Shown one piece after another: positions 1-8,240 of a stretch of DNA of 17,466 bases; within the stretch, counting starts at the first letter, position 1, and each line of letters starts with the position of its first letter. Both the position numbers and the translations under genes were made by a program. Below the pieces are notes generated by a model. It was not told the origin of the DNA. It searched no databases and saw only the letters and a list, made by a program, of their open reading frames with translations. The stretch comes from an uncultured Desulfuromonas sp. (GTDB lineage Bacteria > Desulfobacterota > Desulfuromonadia > Desulfuromonadales > Trichloromonadaceae). Location of the stretch: positions 1-17,466 of the forward strand of contig CALJLX010000264.1 in NCBI GenBank assembly GCA_937982495.1, given 5' to 3'.

Positions 1-6
1 CTCCTT
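1..6 (-). promoter_or_regulatory. Probable ribosome binding site of a gene beyond the window edge
   Basis: Read on the minus strand these bases are AAGGAG, lying 3 bases after the ricT stop codon. This is a good Shine-Dalgarno core and suggests that the operon continues with another gene whose start lies just outside the window. In related genomes metG (methionyl-tRNA synthetase) often follows this gene, but that identity is only a guess here. Confidence 0.45.
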
Positions 7-9
7 GGC

Positions 10-1077
10 TTATTTGCGTCGGGGGCGGCGCCGACTGCGACTCCGCTTGCGGCTGCTCTTGGCGGCGTCTTCGCCTTCGGTCGGCGGCTCCGGGGCTTTG
101 GTTTCGACGGGCGGAACCGGTTTCACCGGTTTGGCTGCCGGCTTTTCCGGCGCGGCCGCCGGGGGTGCCGGTTTGGCGGAAGGCTGAGAGCGCCCTTCGC
201 CCCGGCCCGATTTTCCCCGCCCGCCCGATGACGGCCGGTTGCGGCGCGGCGCGTCCTCGCCCATGGCCGGGGTCGGCCCCTTACCTTCTTCGATCTGCTC
301 GGCGGTGACGGAGACGCTGCGGCCGTCTTCAAGGCGCACCTGCACCTTTTGCCGCAAGACGTCCTGATTCACCACCTCCCCCTTGATCCCGTCGAGCTGT
401 ACTTTACGGCCGCATTTGGGCAGGCATTTCTTGAGCCCGCAGTAGGTTTCGAATTCATAGCTCAGGCAGCAGAGCAGGCGACCGCACTGGCCGGAAATCT
501 TGGTCGGATTGAGGGCCAGCCCCTGCTCCTTGGCCATGCGCACGGAAACCGGAGTGAATTCGGTGAGGAAGGTGCAACAGCAGAGTTCCCGGCCGCAGAT
601 GCCGATGCCGCCGATCAGCTTGGCCTCGTCGCGCACCCCGATCTGGCGCATCTCGATACGGGTATGGAAGTAATGGGCCAGATCCTTGACCAGTTCGCGA
701 AAGTCGACGCGACCGTCGGCGGTGAAATAGAAGATGATCTTCGAGCCGTCGAAGAGATACTCGGCCCGCACCAGCTTCATCTCCATGTTGCGTTTTTGAA
801 TGCGCTCCTGGCAGTAGAGGTAGGCCTCCCGCTCCCGCTCGACATTGGCCTGGGCCATGGCCAGATCTTCGTCGGTGGCGATTCTCACGACATTCTTGAG
901 ATCGCCGGGAAGTTGGTCCTCCGCTCGTTCTTCCGGCGGGACCACCACCGTGGCCAACGCCCGGCCCCGGTCGGTCTCGACCACGACCCGGTCGCCCTTG
1001 GCCAGTTCAAGGTCGAGGGGGTTGAAGAAATAATGTTTTCCGGCATCGCGGAATTTCAGGGAAACGATTCTCGGCAT
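10..1077 (-). CDS. ricT: RicT/YaaT (PSP1) family protein with long basic C-terminal tail
   Basis: This 355-residue protein belongs to the PSP1/YaaT family, named RicT in Bacillus, where it forms the Fe-S-containing Ric complex that affects RNase Y, RNA maturation and development. Its role in Gram-negative bacteria is little known. The family core is residues 1 to about 265. It carries the cysteine set C161, C166-C168, C198, C203-C204, C213, C218 and C222, in motifs such as CGRELCCC and GQCGRLLCC. Residues 270-355 are low-complexity, rich in Pro, Ala and Lys, and end in a strongly basic Arg/Lys/Ser stretch, which could bind nucleic acid. The ATG start has only a distant GGAAGG upstream. It is the third gene of the tmk-holB-ricT operon, 30 bp after holB. 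Family assignment is firm; the tail function is inference. Confidence 0.9.
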   Translation of the reverse strand: MPRIVSLKFRDAGKHYFFNPLDLELAKGDRVVVETDRGRALATVVVPPEERAEDQLPGDLKNVVRIATDEDLAMAQANVEREREAYLYCQERIQKRNMEMKLVRAEYLFDGSKIIFYFTADGRVDFRELVKDLAHYFHTRIEMRQIGVRDEAKLIGGIGICGRELCCCTFLTEFTPVSVRMAKEQGLALNPTKISGQCGRLLCCLSYEFETYCGLKKCLPKCGRKVQLDGIKGEVVNQDVLRQKVQVRLEDGRSVSVTAEQIEEGKGPTPAMGEDAPRRNRPSSGGRGKSGRGEGRSQPSAKPAPPAAAPEKPAAKPVKPVPPVETKAPEPPTEGEDAAKSSRKRSRSRRRPRRK

Positions 1078-1107
1078 GTTATCGGCGAACCTTCCGGTTG
1101 AATTTTA

Positions 1108-2076
1108 TCAGGCGGCCAGCCGCATCAGCAGTACTTCCAGGGCGAGCTGGCGATTGACGTTACGTTCCAGGTGGCGACGGCCGGCGTCGATGGCGTCGAG
1201 CTTGGCCAGCAGCGAGGGGAGACTTTCCCGGGCGGCGACCCGACGGATCTTCTCGGCCAGATCGATGTTGACCAGTTCCTCTTCCGGGCGACCTTGCCGG
1301 TACAGAAGCAGATCCCGGTAAAAAGCTTGGAAGATGTCGAGGATATCGAAGATCCGGTCTTTTTCCTCGGCCAGGGATTGCGCCAGCTCGAAAAGGGGAA
1401 GGACCCGCCCGGGCGCCAGGGCGGTCAGGGCCTTGAGCATCTCGCGACGCTTCTCCAAGTAAAGATCGCGATCCTTGCCCAGGGCCTTTTTGAAGCTCCC
1501 CTCGGAGAGGGCCGCCAGGATGTGTCCCTGGGTGGCGTCGAGGGCCATGCGCTCCAGCAGAACTTCCTTGAGCCGGGCCTGGGGGAGGCGGGTAAAAGGG
1601 AGGCGCTGGCAACGGGAGCGGATGGTGCTCAGAATGCTTTCGGGACGGCTGCTGAGAAGGATCAGCAGGGCGTCGCCGCTCGGCTCTTCCAGGGTCTTGA
1701 GCAGGGCGTTGGCCGCCGCCGCGTTCATCCGTTCGGCGCCGTCGATCAGGCAGACCTTGCGCGGCGCTTCCAGGGGCCGGAAGGCCAGCTCCTTTTGCAG
1801 CGAGCGCACCTGTTCGATTTTGATCGTCTGTCCATCCGCCTCGAGAATGTGCAAGTCGGGATGGTTGTGATGATCGATCTTACGACAGGCCGGGCAACTG
1901 CCGCAGCCTGTTTTCTCCGCGCAGAAGAGCGCTCGGGCCAGAGCAGTCGCCATCAGGCGCTTGCCGACCCCCTCGGGGCCTTCGAAGAGATAGGCATGGG
2001 CGAGGCGACCGTGGGCGAGGGCCCGGCGCAGGATGTCTTTTTGCCGCTCGTGGCCGAGGATCTGGCTGAAGGTCAC
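1108..2076 (-). CDS. holB: DNA polymerase III delta' subunit
   Basis: This 322-residue AAA+ protein is the delta-prime subunit of the clamp loader that places the beta clamp on DNA for replication. Visible features are a P-loop-like GPEGVGK at 33-39 followed by Arg40 where Ser/Thr would be expected, a four-cysteine zinc module (C52, C58, C61, C64), and the SRC motif at 154-156 that supplies the arginine finger. The altered Walker A fits a delta-prime that does not hydrolyse ATP, as known for the E. coli protein. Translation starts at GTG 2076-2074, which overlaps the tmk stop codon (GTGA), with GAGGAGA a few bases upstream, so it is probably coupled to tmk. Length and domain order are normal for the family. 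Confidence 0.95.
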   Translation of the reverse strand: MTFSQILGHERQKDILRRALAHGRLAHAYLFEGPEGVGKRLMATALARALFCAEKTGCGSCPACRKIDHHNHPDLHILEADGQTIKIEQVRSLQKELAFRPLEAPRKVCLIDGAERMNAAAANALLKTLEEPSGDALLILLSSRPESILSTIRSRCQRLPFTRLPQARLKEVLLERMALDATQGHILAALSEGSFKKALGKDRDLYLEKRREMLKALTALAPGRVLPLFELAQSLAEEKDRIFDILDIFQAFYRDLLLYRQGRPEEELVNIDLAEKIRRVAARESLPSLLAKLDAIDAGRRHLERNVNRQLALEVLLMRLAA

Positions 2077-2720
2077 GGTTCTCCTCGTTCCGCCAGAAAT
2101 TCATCGAGAACCCGGTCGATCCGTCCGGCGACGGCGGCGACCTCTCCGGAGGCGTCGACGACGCGAAAACGCTTGTGGCTTTCGGCGAGACGCCGGTAAG
2201 CCGCGCGGACCCTCTGGTGAAAAGCCAGCGTCTCCGCCTCGAAGCGCCCTTCATGGGCGGTGCCGTCCCGATGGTTGCGGCCGATGGCGCGGCGCAGCCC
2301 TTCTTCCACCGGCAGATCGAGCAGGAGGGTGAGATCGGGTTGCAGTCCGTCCACGGCGATCCGGTTCAGGGTCTCGATGGTGGTCGGCGGCAGTTGCCGC
2401 CCCCCGCCCTGGTAGGCGACGGTCGCGTCGGTAAAACGGTCGCAGAGCACCCAGGTGCCCCGAGCCAGGGCCGGACGGATGATTTCGTCCACATGCTGGG
2501 CGCGGGCGGCGGCGTAAAGGAGCAGTTCCGCCCGGGGAACCAGGGCGGCATTGGCCGGATCGAGGAGGATGCGGCGAATGGCGTCGGCGATGGCGCAGCC
2601 GCCCGGTTCGCGGGTCGCCAGCACCGGTATTCCCCGGTTGGTCAAGCACGCGGCCAGGGCCGCGATCTGGGTCGACTTGCCGCAGCCTTCTCCGCCTTCA
2701 AAGGTGATGAAAAGCGCCAT
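2073..2720 (-). CDS. tmk: Thymidylate kinase
   Basis: This 215-residue enzyme phosphorylates dTMP to dTDP in the cytoplasm, feeding dTTP synthesis. The P-loop GGEGCGKST is at residues 9-17, the TREPGG motif at 36-41, DRFTDAT at 94-100, and a His/Arg-rich lid at about 148-161. The ATG at 2720 is preferred over the in-frame TTG at 2729 because it puts the protein start right before the P-loop strand, as is usual, and lies about 9 bases after GGAAG. It is the first gene of the operon with holB and ricT, behind the promoter at 2750-2778. The tmk-holB order is widespread in bacteria. Confidence 0.95.
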   Translation of the reverse strand: MALFITFEGGEGCGKSTQIAALAACLTNRGIPVLATREPGGCAIADAIRRILLDPANAALVPRAELLLYAAARAQHVDEIIRPALARGTWVLCDRFTDATVAYQGGGRQLPPTTIETLNRIAVDGLQPDLTLLLDLPVEEGLRRAIGRNHRDGTAHEGRFEAETLAFHQRVRAAYRRLAESHKRFRVVDASGEVAAVAGRIDRVLDEFLAERGEP

Positions 2721-2749
2721 GGATTCCAATCTTCCGGTAAAATCGGGAT

Positions 2750-2778
2750 ATTATAGGTAGCCCCCCAGGAAGAATCAA
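2750..2778 (-). promoter_or_regulatory. Sigma-70-type promoter of tmk-holB-ricT
   Basis: On the minus strand there is TTGATT (2778-2773), a 17-base spacer, then a perfect TATAAT (2755-2750). Transcription would start near 2743, leaving a leader of roughly 20 bases to the tmk ATG. No promoter of similar quality was seen elsewhere in this divergent intergenic region for the minus strand. Confidence 0.8.
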
Positions 2779-2818
2779 GGAAAACCTGTATTCACGCGGT
2801 TTCCCGGGCAATCCCTGG

Positions 2819-2847
2819 TTGACCTTTGCCAGCGCCCGGTGTAAAAC
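2819..2847 (+). promoter_or_regulatory. Candidate promoter of the deacetylase operon
   Basis: TTGACC (2819-2824), a 17-base spacer and TAAAAC (2842-2847) resemble a sigma-70 promoter with a good -35 and a weaker -10. The expected start point falls at about 2854-2855, on the deacetylase ATG itself, so the transcript could be leaderless. The promoter is divergent from that of tmk. Confidence 0.5.
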
Positions 2848-2854
2848 AGGCCCC

Positions 2855-4024
2855 ATGTCAAAAACAGTTGCCAATTCGGACTCTTGGGCTCTGGTCTATT
2901 CGCGCCGCTTTGACGATTTCACCTTCGGCGAAGATCACCCCTTCAAGGTGGCCCGCTACCGGCTGACCTATGAGCTGTTGCGCATGCTCGGCCTTTTGGA
3001 TCTGCCCGGCGTGCGCCAGGTCGAATGCCCCTTCGCGCCGGAAGAGTTGCTGACCGGTTTTCATGCCCCCGGCTATCTGGCGACGCTCAAGGAATTCAGC
3101 CGCGACAGCACCCCCCGGGCGAATTTTCGCTATGGCCTGGGAGATGTGGAAAATCCCGTTTTCCAGGGGGTTTATGAGTGGTCCCTGCTCGGTTGCGGCG
3201 GGACTTTGGAGGCCGCCCGCCAGGTCGTGGACGAGGGTTGCCGGGTCGCTTTTTCCCTGGCTGGCGGCTACCATCATGCCCATGCCGCTCGCGCTTCCGG
3301 TTTCAGCTATCTCAACGACGCGGTCATCGCCATTCAGGAACTGGTCCGCCGGGGCTTGCGGGTCGCCTATGTGGATATCGACGCCCACCACGGCGACGGC
3401 GTGCAGGAAGCCTTTTATACGTGTAGTCGGGTTCTGACCATTTCCCTGCATGAATCCGGCGAGAATTTTTTCCCTCAGACCGGCTTTCCCCTGGAGTTGG
3501 GAGAAGGGGAGGGCTACGGCTACTCGGTGAATCTGCCCTTTCGCGCCCATTCCGACGATCTGATTTTCGAGCAGGGCTTTCGCAGCGTTGTTCTCCCCAT
3601 GTTGCGGGCCTTCGCCCCCGATGTGCTGGTGACCCAGATGGGGGTCGACACCCTGCGTACCGATCCCCTCACGCGCCTGGAGATGACCACCGGCACCATC
3701 GAATACGCCGCCCGCGAGTTTCTCGCCACGGGCCTGCCCTGGGTCTGCATCGGCGGCGGCGGCTACGAAAAGCTCAATGTGGCCCGTTCCTGGGCGCTCC
3801 TTTGGGCCGCGATCGTCGGCGCCGAGGTGCCGGATCATCTGCCCGAGGACTTTGTCGCCTTGATTCGCGATCTGGGCTACGACGACACCCGGCTGCGCGA
3901 CGTGCCGCACCTGGCGCAGCCCAACGACTTCGCCCGGGCCCAGGAATCCCTGGAGAAAAATCTGCGGATTCTCGAACGGAAGCTCTTCCCGCTGCACGGT
4001 CTTTCCGGCGGAGGTCACCGATGA
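2855..4024 (+). CDS. Histone deacetylase family protein, AcuC-like
   Basis: This 389-residue protein is a zinc-dependent deacetylase of the arginase/HDAC fold. Bacterial members such as AcuC remove acetyl groups from lysines of acetyl-CoA synthetase; others act on acetylpolyamines. All catalytic residues are visible: the His dyad H140-H141 in GGYHHAHA, the metal ligands D176 and H178 in VDIDAHHGDGV, the third ligand D265 in GVDTLRTDPL, and the transition-state Tyr304 in GGGGY. It should therefore be active. There is no signal peptide, so it is cytoplasmic. The start is taken at ATG 2855; an upstream in-frame TTG at 2819 lies within the -35 box and is unlikely. The stop overlaps the next start as ATGA. 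The substrate is not shown by the sequence. Confidence 0.9.
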   Translation: MSKTVANSDSWALVYSRRFDDFTFGEDHPFKVARYRLTYELLRMLGLLDLPGVRQVECPFAPEELLTGFHAPGYLATLKEFSRDSTPRANFRYGLGDVENPVFQGVYEWSLLGCGGTLEAARQVVDEGCRVAFSLAGGYHHAHAARASGFSYLNDAVIAIQELVRRGLRVAYVDIDAHHGDGVQEAFYTCSRVLTISLHESGENFFPQTGFPLELGEGEGYGYSVNLPFRAHSDDLIFEQGFRSVVLPMLRAFAPDVLVTQMGVDTLRTDPLTRLEMTTGTIEYAAREFLATGLPWVCIGGGGYEKLNVARSWALLWAAIVGAEVPDHLPEDFVALIRDLGYDDTRLRDVPHLAQPNDFARAQESLEKNLRILERKLFPLHGLSGGGHR

Positions 4025-4848
4025 ATGCCGCCGGCGGTCATCTCCTCGATCCCGACGGTTTTCCCCTCTTCAGCCTCAAGGATATCAATCGTCTGCCCAT
4101 GGCGGCGAAGGAGAGAATCTATCGTCGTCTGGTTCCCGAGGCGGTCTTCGAGCGTTTCGCCATCGATCGCGAAACCGGGGCGGGGGCCGACGGGCAACGG
4201 CGCATCACCACCATCTGCCCCGACGGCATGGGCCTTTTGCGTATCGAGGTCCGACGCGATCCCGGGGATGAGGATTGCCTCTTTTTCGTGGAAGTGGCCG
4301 ACACCCCTTTCCGCCAGATCGAATTAAGCTTCTGCCTGATCAACGATCCCGACGCCCCCCGCTTCGACATCGACCGGGACGAGCAGGGGCGGGACAACTG
4401 TTTCGGCACCTTGCGCCGCAATCTCGATGAGGAGATCAAGGCCATGGCCGCCGGACTTTCCCCCAACCAGGCGCGGCGCGGGCTCAAGATGTTCTCTGGT
4501 TTCTTTCGGCAATTCGAGCAGTTCGTCGCCTCCCTCGGCGTCGACATCATCGTCGCCGAACCCCTCTCCTACAGCAACGCCATCCGCTATGAGCGCTACG
4601 GCTTCGATTATATTACCGGCAAACAGCTGATGCTCTGGATCGACCAGGAATTTCAACCCGGCGGCGAGCTTTTCCGGCGTCTCGACGGCTCGACTCCCTT
4701 CCGTCGACCGGGCATGGAAAAAACCGTGCGCGGCCGTAGCTGGGCGATCCACGACGGGATTCTTCCCTGTCCCTGGGACGATATTAAAATCTACAAAACC
4801 GTCGGTGTGAACGCGGGGATCGACACCTTTCCCGAACGGCTTTTCTGA
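4021..4848 (+). CDS. Conserved-looking protein of unknown function coupled to the deacetylase
   Basis: I do not recognise this 275-residue cytoplasmic protein. Its ATG overlaps the stop of the deacetylase gene (ATGA), so the two are probably translated together and may act together. It has no signal peptide or membrane segment. Residues 60-120 look like a mixed beta region, and 140-175 is helical and amphipathic (FFRQFEQFV). The stretch 184-200, with SNAIRYERYGFDYI, loosely resembles the end of a GNAT acetyltransferase fold, in which a Tyr-containing helix is followed by a GF motif. The acetyl-CoA-binding motif A is not clear, so this is only a suggestion. An acetyltransferase paired with a deacetylase would parallel the Bacillus acuABC operon. 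Confidence 0.8.
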   Translation: MNAAGGHLLDPDGFPLFSLKDINRLPMAAKERIYRRLVPEAVFERFAIDRETGAGADGQRRITTICPDGMGLLRIEVRRDPGDEDCLFFVEVADTPFRQIELSFCLINDPDAPRFDIDRDEQGRDNCFGTLRRNLDEEIKAMAAGLSPNQARRGLKMFSGFFRQFEQFVASLGVDIIVAEPLSYSNAIRYERYGFDYITGKQLMLWIDQEFQPGGELFRRLDGSTPFRRPGMEKTVRGRSWAIHDGILPCPWDDIKIYKTVGVNAGIDTFPERLF

Positions 4849-4885
4849 GCGAAAAGTTTAATCCATTATTTCAAGGATTTATGCC

Positions 4886-5854
4886 ATGTCACCGTATTCA
4901 AACGAACTTTCTCTCGATCCCGAACATTTCACCCTATGGGCTCCCGAGGCGGGAATGACCGTGCCGGTGGGCCCCGAGCAAACCCTAGTCCCATTGCCAG
5001 TGATTCCGTTGCCGATCCATCCCGAAGCCCTCAAGGACGGCGATCCTTCCGCCAATGCCATCGGCGAAGGGGTATACGACTATCTGCGCCAGTTTCCCGA
5101 TTGCCTGCGCAACCGTCACTACGCCGAATTGTTGCGCGATGCCTACCCGCACTATCTCGCCGACCTCGGTGCGCAAATTCTCATGCTCGACCACAAAGAG
5201 GTGGACAGTTTCTATATCCGCCGCAAGATCACCTACATGAAGATTTTGTCCTTGCTTGACGAAGAGAATCTCGGCCTGCGCCTGCGTCTGGGCATCGAAT
5301 ATTTTCAGCTTTCCCAGATGTTCAGCGAGTTCGCCGAGGCGCGGGCCTATCTGCTCAAGGCCATGGGGTATCTGCAGGAGGTGGTGAAAGCGCAGCCGGA
5401 CAATCTCCAGGCGCTCAATGTGCTTGGGCGCATCGATTACCTCTTCGGCGATTACCCATCCGCCGTCGCCCGCTGGCGACTGGTTGTCGACAAACTCCCC
5501 CCGGGGGAGGCGCGCGCTGCCTTGAGCGAAATGGTGGCGCGCCTGTACGGCCAGGAACCGCCGGAAACGCCGCTGATCGACGATTACGAACATATCGGCG
5601 CGGCGATGGAGCTTTACGGGCAGGGGCATTTCGAAGAGGCGGTCACCACCCTCGATATTATCGAGGAACGCGGGCACTTCACCGCCGAGATTCCCTGTTG
5701 CGAGTTCTATTATTTTCTCGGGATGTCTCGGAGCCGGATGGGGAATGTCGGTGGCGCCTTCGAGGCGCTGGAAAAGGCGTTGGAACTCCATCCCGACTAT
5801 GCTCCGGCGCGGGAAGCGATGGATCGTTTGCTGGAAACGGGAAGCGCCGACTGA
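4886..5854 (+). CDS. Tetratricopeptide repeat protein
   Basis: This 322-residue soluble protein contains tetratricopeptide-like helical pairs. The clearest are at about 132-168, 172-206 (DNLQALNVLGRIDYLFGDY), 235-262 (AMELYGQGHFEEAVTTLD) and 272-306 (FYYFLGMSRSRMGN, then FEALEKALELHPDYAPA). Such repeats usually form protein-binding scaffolds. The first 60 residues are Pro-rich and not repeat-like, and there is no signal peptide. The ATG at 4886 follows AAGGA by 8 bases. It lies 37 bp after the unknown gene, in the same direction and with no terminator between, so it may be the third gene of the deacetylase operon. The binding partner is unknown. Confidence 0.85.
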   Translation: MSPYSNELSLDPEHFTLWAPEAGMTVPVGPEQTLVPLPVIPLPIHPEALKDGDPSANAIGEGVYDYLRQFPDCLRNRHYAELLRDAYPHYLADLGAQILMLDHKEVDSFYIRRKITYMKILSLLDEENLGLRLRLGIEYFQLSQMFSEFAEARAYLLKAMGYLQEVVKAQPDNLQALNVLGRIDYLFGDYPSAVARWRLVVDKLPPGEARAALSEMVARLYGQEPPETPLIDDYEHIGAAMELYGQGHFEEAVTTLDIIEERGHFTAEIPCCEFYYFLGMSRSRMGNVGGAFEALEKALELHPDYAPAREAMDRLLETGSAD

Positions 5855-5892
5855 GCGGTCGCCCCGAAGGTTGAACCAGCGGCGGGCCGTTG

Positions 5893-5921
5893 TTGAGTTT
5901 AATCCCTTCTCGTGCTAGGAT
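5893..5921 (+). promoter_or_regulatory. Candidate sigma-70 promoter of the lipid-transport operon
   Basis: TTGAGT (5893-5898), 17 bases, then TAGGAT (5916-5921). Each hexamer matches four of six consensus bases at ideal spacing. The predicted start, near 5928, lies downstream of the GTG at 5912, which argues against that codon as the translation start of the following gene. Confidence 0.5.
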
Positions 5922-5965
5922 CGATCCGCTTTTTATTAAAATGTCTTTGTCTTACGAGGAAGTTC

Positions 5966-7456
5966 TTGGGAAGCACCCCGTTTTCGTCCTTTTTGTCGGC
6001 ATTACTGCTCTTTTTTTCGCTGTTGTTGCCGGTAAGTCTCCCTCCGGCCCAGGCGGCGGAGGAGGGCTGTGTCAGGACGTTGTGGCCGCTCTTCGATTAC
6101 CGCGCCTCTGCCGCTGCCGATTACCGGGTTCTGCATCTACTCGGACCGCTGCTCAAGTTCGAGAGCAAGGGGGCGGAGCGGGAATTCGCCTTGCGTCCCT
6201 TGGTTTATCGTGCCGTGGACGGCGAGGACGGGCGTTTCGCGGAGGTGCTCTATCCGCTTTTGACCACGTCCCGCTCCGCCGAGGAAACGGGTTGGCGCGG
6301 CCTGCAATTTCTCGATTATCGCGCTCGGCACGACGAAAAAGAGGAGGGGAGCCGTTTCACCCTCTTTCCTTTTATCTTTTCCCGGCGGGGAGCCGGGGAG
6401 GAGAAGGATTATTTTGCCTTCTTTCCCTTCGGCGGGACGCTGCGGGACCGCTTCGGCCGGGACGAGGTCCGTTTTACCCTTTTTCCTCTCCATGCCCGGA
6501 CGCAGAAGCAGGAGACGGTGACCGAACATTGGTTCTGGCCCCTATTTTCCCGGATTCAGGGCTCCGACGAGTCGGGATACGGCATCTGGCCCCTGTGGGG
6601 AAACAGTCGCAAGGAAGGGGTCTATCGGAAAAACTATTTTCTCTGGCCGATCTTCTTTTTCGAAGATCTGAACCTCGACGGCGACAATCCCCGGCGGATT
6701 CGTGCCGCCTTCCCTTTTTATCTGACGGAGAGCTCGCCGGACTTTTCCCGTGATAGCTGGCTCTGGCCTTTTTTCGGCCATGTTGTCGACCGGCGGCGCA
6801 ATTTCGAGCAATGGGATCTGCCCATGCCTCTGGTGCGGATCACCCGGGGGGAAGATCGACAGGGGCTGCGCCTGCTCCCCTTCTTTGCCGACGAACGGGT
6901 GGGCGGGCAGCGCAAGCGCTGGTTTCTCTGGCCGATCTACAAAATCGAGGAGAACCGCAACGCAAACTATCGCTTTCGCCGGGACCGGATCCTCTTTTTC
7001 CTCTATTCCCATCAGGAGGAAACCCTGGCCGCCGAATCCGTCCCCTATCGCAAGCGCGTCGATCTCTGGCCGCTGGTCTCTTTCCGGCGGGCGAATAATG
7101 TCAATCATCTGCACCTGCTGTCGCTGCTGGAGCCGATCTTCCCCGAGCAGCCGGGACTGGAACGGAACTGGGCGCCCCTTTGGCGCCTCTACCAGCATAA
7201 GTGGGACGATTCGGGCAACAGCGCCTCCAGTTTCCTGTGGAATCTCTACTGGCGGGAACGGCGCGGCGAGGATCGGGCGATGGAGGTCTTTCCCTTCTTC
7301 CGCTACACCCATCAGTCCGGAGCGGGGACGGACCTGAGCCTGCTCAAGGGGCTCTTCCGCTACCGCCATAACGGCGACGGCGGCCGCATCAACCTCTTCT
7401 ATCTCCCCTGGCCCCTGGCTTGGGGGGACGTGGCGGAAGTCGAGGAGGGGACATGA
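5966..7456 (+). CDS. Secreted protein of about two dozen aromatic-Pro-hydrophobic repeats, in operon with mlaEFD
   Basis: No known family is recognised. After a hydrophobic export signal (residues 8-30, ending PAQA-AEE), the whole 496-residue protein repeats a short unit every 17-22 residues: aromatic or hydrophobic, Pro, hydrophobic, aromatic. Examples are WPLF at 40 and 191, FPFI at 134, WPLW at 208, WPIF at 227, WPFF at 267, LPFF at 304, WPIY at 322, WPLV at 368, FPFF at 442. The linkers are rich in Arg, Asp and Glu. This looks like repeated beta-strands, perhaps a barrel or solenoid in the periplasm or outer membrane. The TTG at 5966 has GAGGA five bases upstream. A GTG at 5912 would add positive residues useful for export but lies inside the likely promoter and lacks an RBS. 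The stop overlaps mlaE (ATGA), implying a linked role in lipid transport. Confidence 0.8.
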   Translation: MGSTPFSSFLSALLLFFSLLLPVSLPPAQAAEEGCVRTLWPLFDYRASAAADYRVLHLLGPLLKFESKGAEREFALRPLVYRAVDGEDGRFAEVLYPLLTTSRSAEETGWRGLQFLDYRARHDEKEEGSRFTLFPFIFSRRGAGEEKDYFAFFPFGGTLRDRFGRDEVRFTLFPLHARTQKQETVTEHWFWPLFSRIQGSDESGYGIWPLWGNSRKEGVYRKNYFLWPIFFFEDLNLDGDNPRRIRAAFPFYLTESSPDFSRDSWLWPFFGHVVDRRRNFEQWDLPMPLVRITRGEDRQGLRLLPFFADERVGGQRKRWFLWPIYKIEENRNANYRFRRDRILFFLYSHQEETLAAESVPYRKRVDLWPLVSFRRANNVNHLHLLSLLEPIFPEQPGLERNWAPLWRLYQHKWDDSGNSASSFLWNLYWRERRGEDRAMEVFPFFRYTHQSGAGTDLSLLKGLFRYRHNGDGGRINLFYLPWPLAWGDVAEVEEGT

Positions 7457-8220
7457 TCGAGGCGATCGGCCGACAGCTCATGAATATGGCCCAGACCGCC
7501 GGCGAGATGGTGCGGCTCTTCGCCCAGACCGTCTATTTCTTTCGCGAGGCGCCGCGCAATCTGCCGTCGATCTACCGGCAGACCGCCGAAGTCGGCATCG
7601 GCACCCTGCCGGTAGCCTCGGTGCTGGCCCTCTTCGTCGGCATGGTCCTGGCGTTGCAGACCGGATCGGAGCTGGCGCTCTACGGTACCCAAGAGGTGAT
7701 CGGGGCGATTGTCGGTCTTTCCATGGTCAAGGAACTGGGGCCGGTGATGACCAGTTTGCTGGTGGCCGGACGGGTCGGCTCGGCGATGGCTGCCGAGGTC
7801 GGGGCGATGCAGGTCTACGAAGAGATCGACGCCCTGCGCACCCTGGAAATCAGCCCGGTGCGCTATCTGGCCATGCCCCGCCTGCTCGCCTGCCTGCTGG
7901 CGGTTCCTTGCCTGGTGATCTTTTCCATGCTCATCGGCATCGCCGGCGGGGCTTTCATCAGCAACGTCAATCCCCTGATCGATGTGCCCTACAACGTCTA
8001 TTACGAAAACCTGATCCGGGCCATCGGCTATGAAGAGATTTTCAAGGGCCTGACCAAGGCCACGGTCTTCGGCGGCATCATCGCCCATGTCGGCTGCTAT
8101 GTCGGCTTCAAGACCCGGGGCGGGGCACGCGGCATCGGCCAGTCGACCACCCGCGCCGTGGTCATGTCCTTTGTCATGATTCTGGTGGCCGATTATTTCC
8201 TCAGTCGGTTGATGATGTGA
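7453..8220 (+). CDS. mlaE: MlaE-family lipid ABC transporter permease
   Basis: This 255-residue inner-membrane protein is the permease of an MCE-type phospholipid transporter (Mla/Ttg2B family). Hydrophobic segments lie at about 51-70, 82-104, 143-170, 203-220 and 234-252. The conserved cytoplasmic coupling motif EEIDALRT is at 123-130, and the family signature GRVGSAMAAEVGAM at 106-119. The ATG at 7453 overlaps the stop of the repeat-protein gene and follows GAGGAGG closely; an in-frame GTG/TTG-type start upstream at 7420 is less likely. It is followed by the ATPase and MCE genes, in the usual E-F-D order. Substrate direction cannot be read from the sequence. Confidence 0.95.
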   Translation: MIEAIGRQLMNMAQTAGEMVRLFAQTVYFFREAPRNLPSIYRQTAEVGIGTLPVASVLALFVGMVLALQTGSELALYGTQEVIGAIVGLSMVKELGPVMTSLLVAGRVGSAMAAEVGAMQVYEEIDALRTLEISPVRYLAMPRLLACLLAVPCLVIFSMLIGIAGGAFISNVNPLIDVPYNVYYENLIRAIGYEEIFKGLTKATVFGGIIAHVGCYVGFKTRGGARGIGQSTTRAVVMSFVMILVADYFLSRLMM

Positions 8221-8240
8221 ACGCTTTACCGGGAGGAGCG

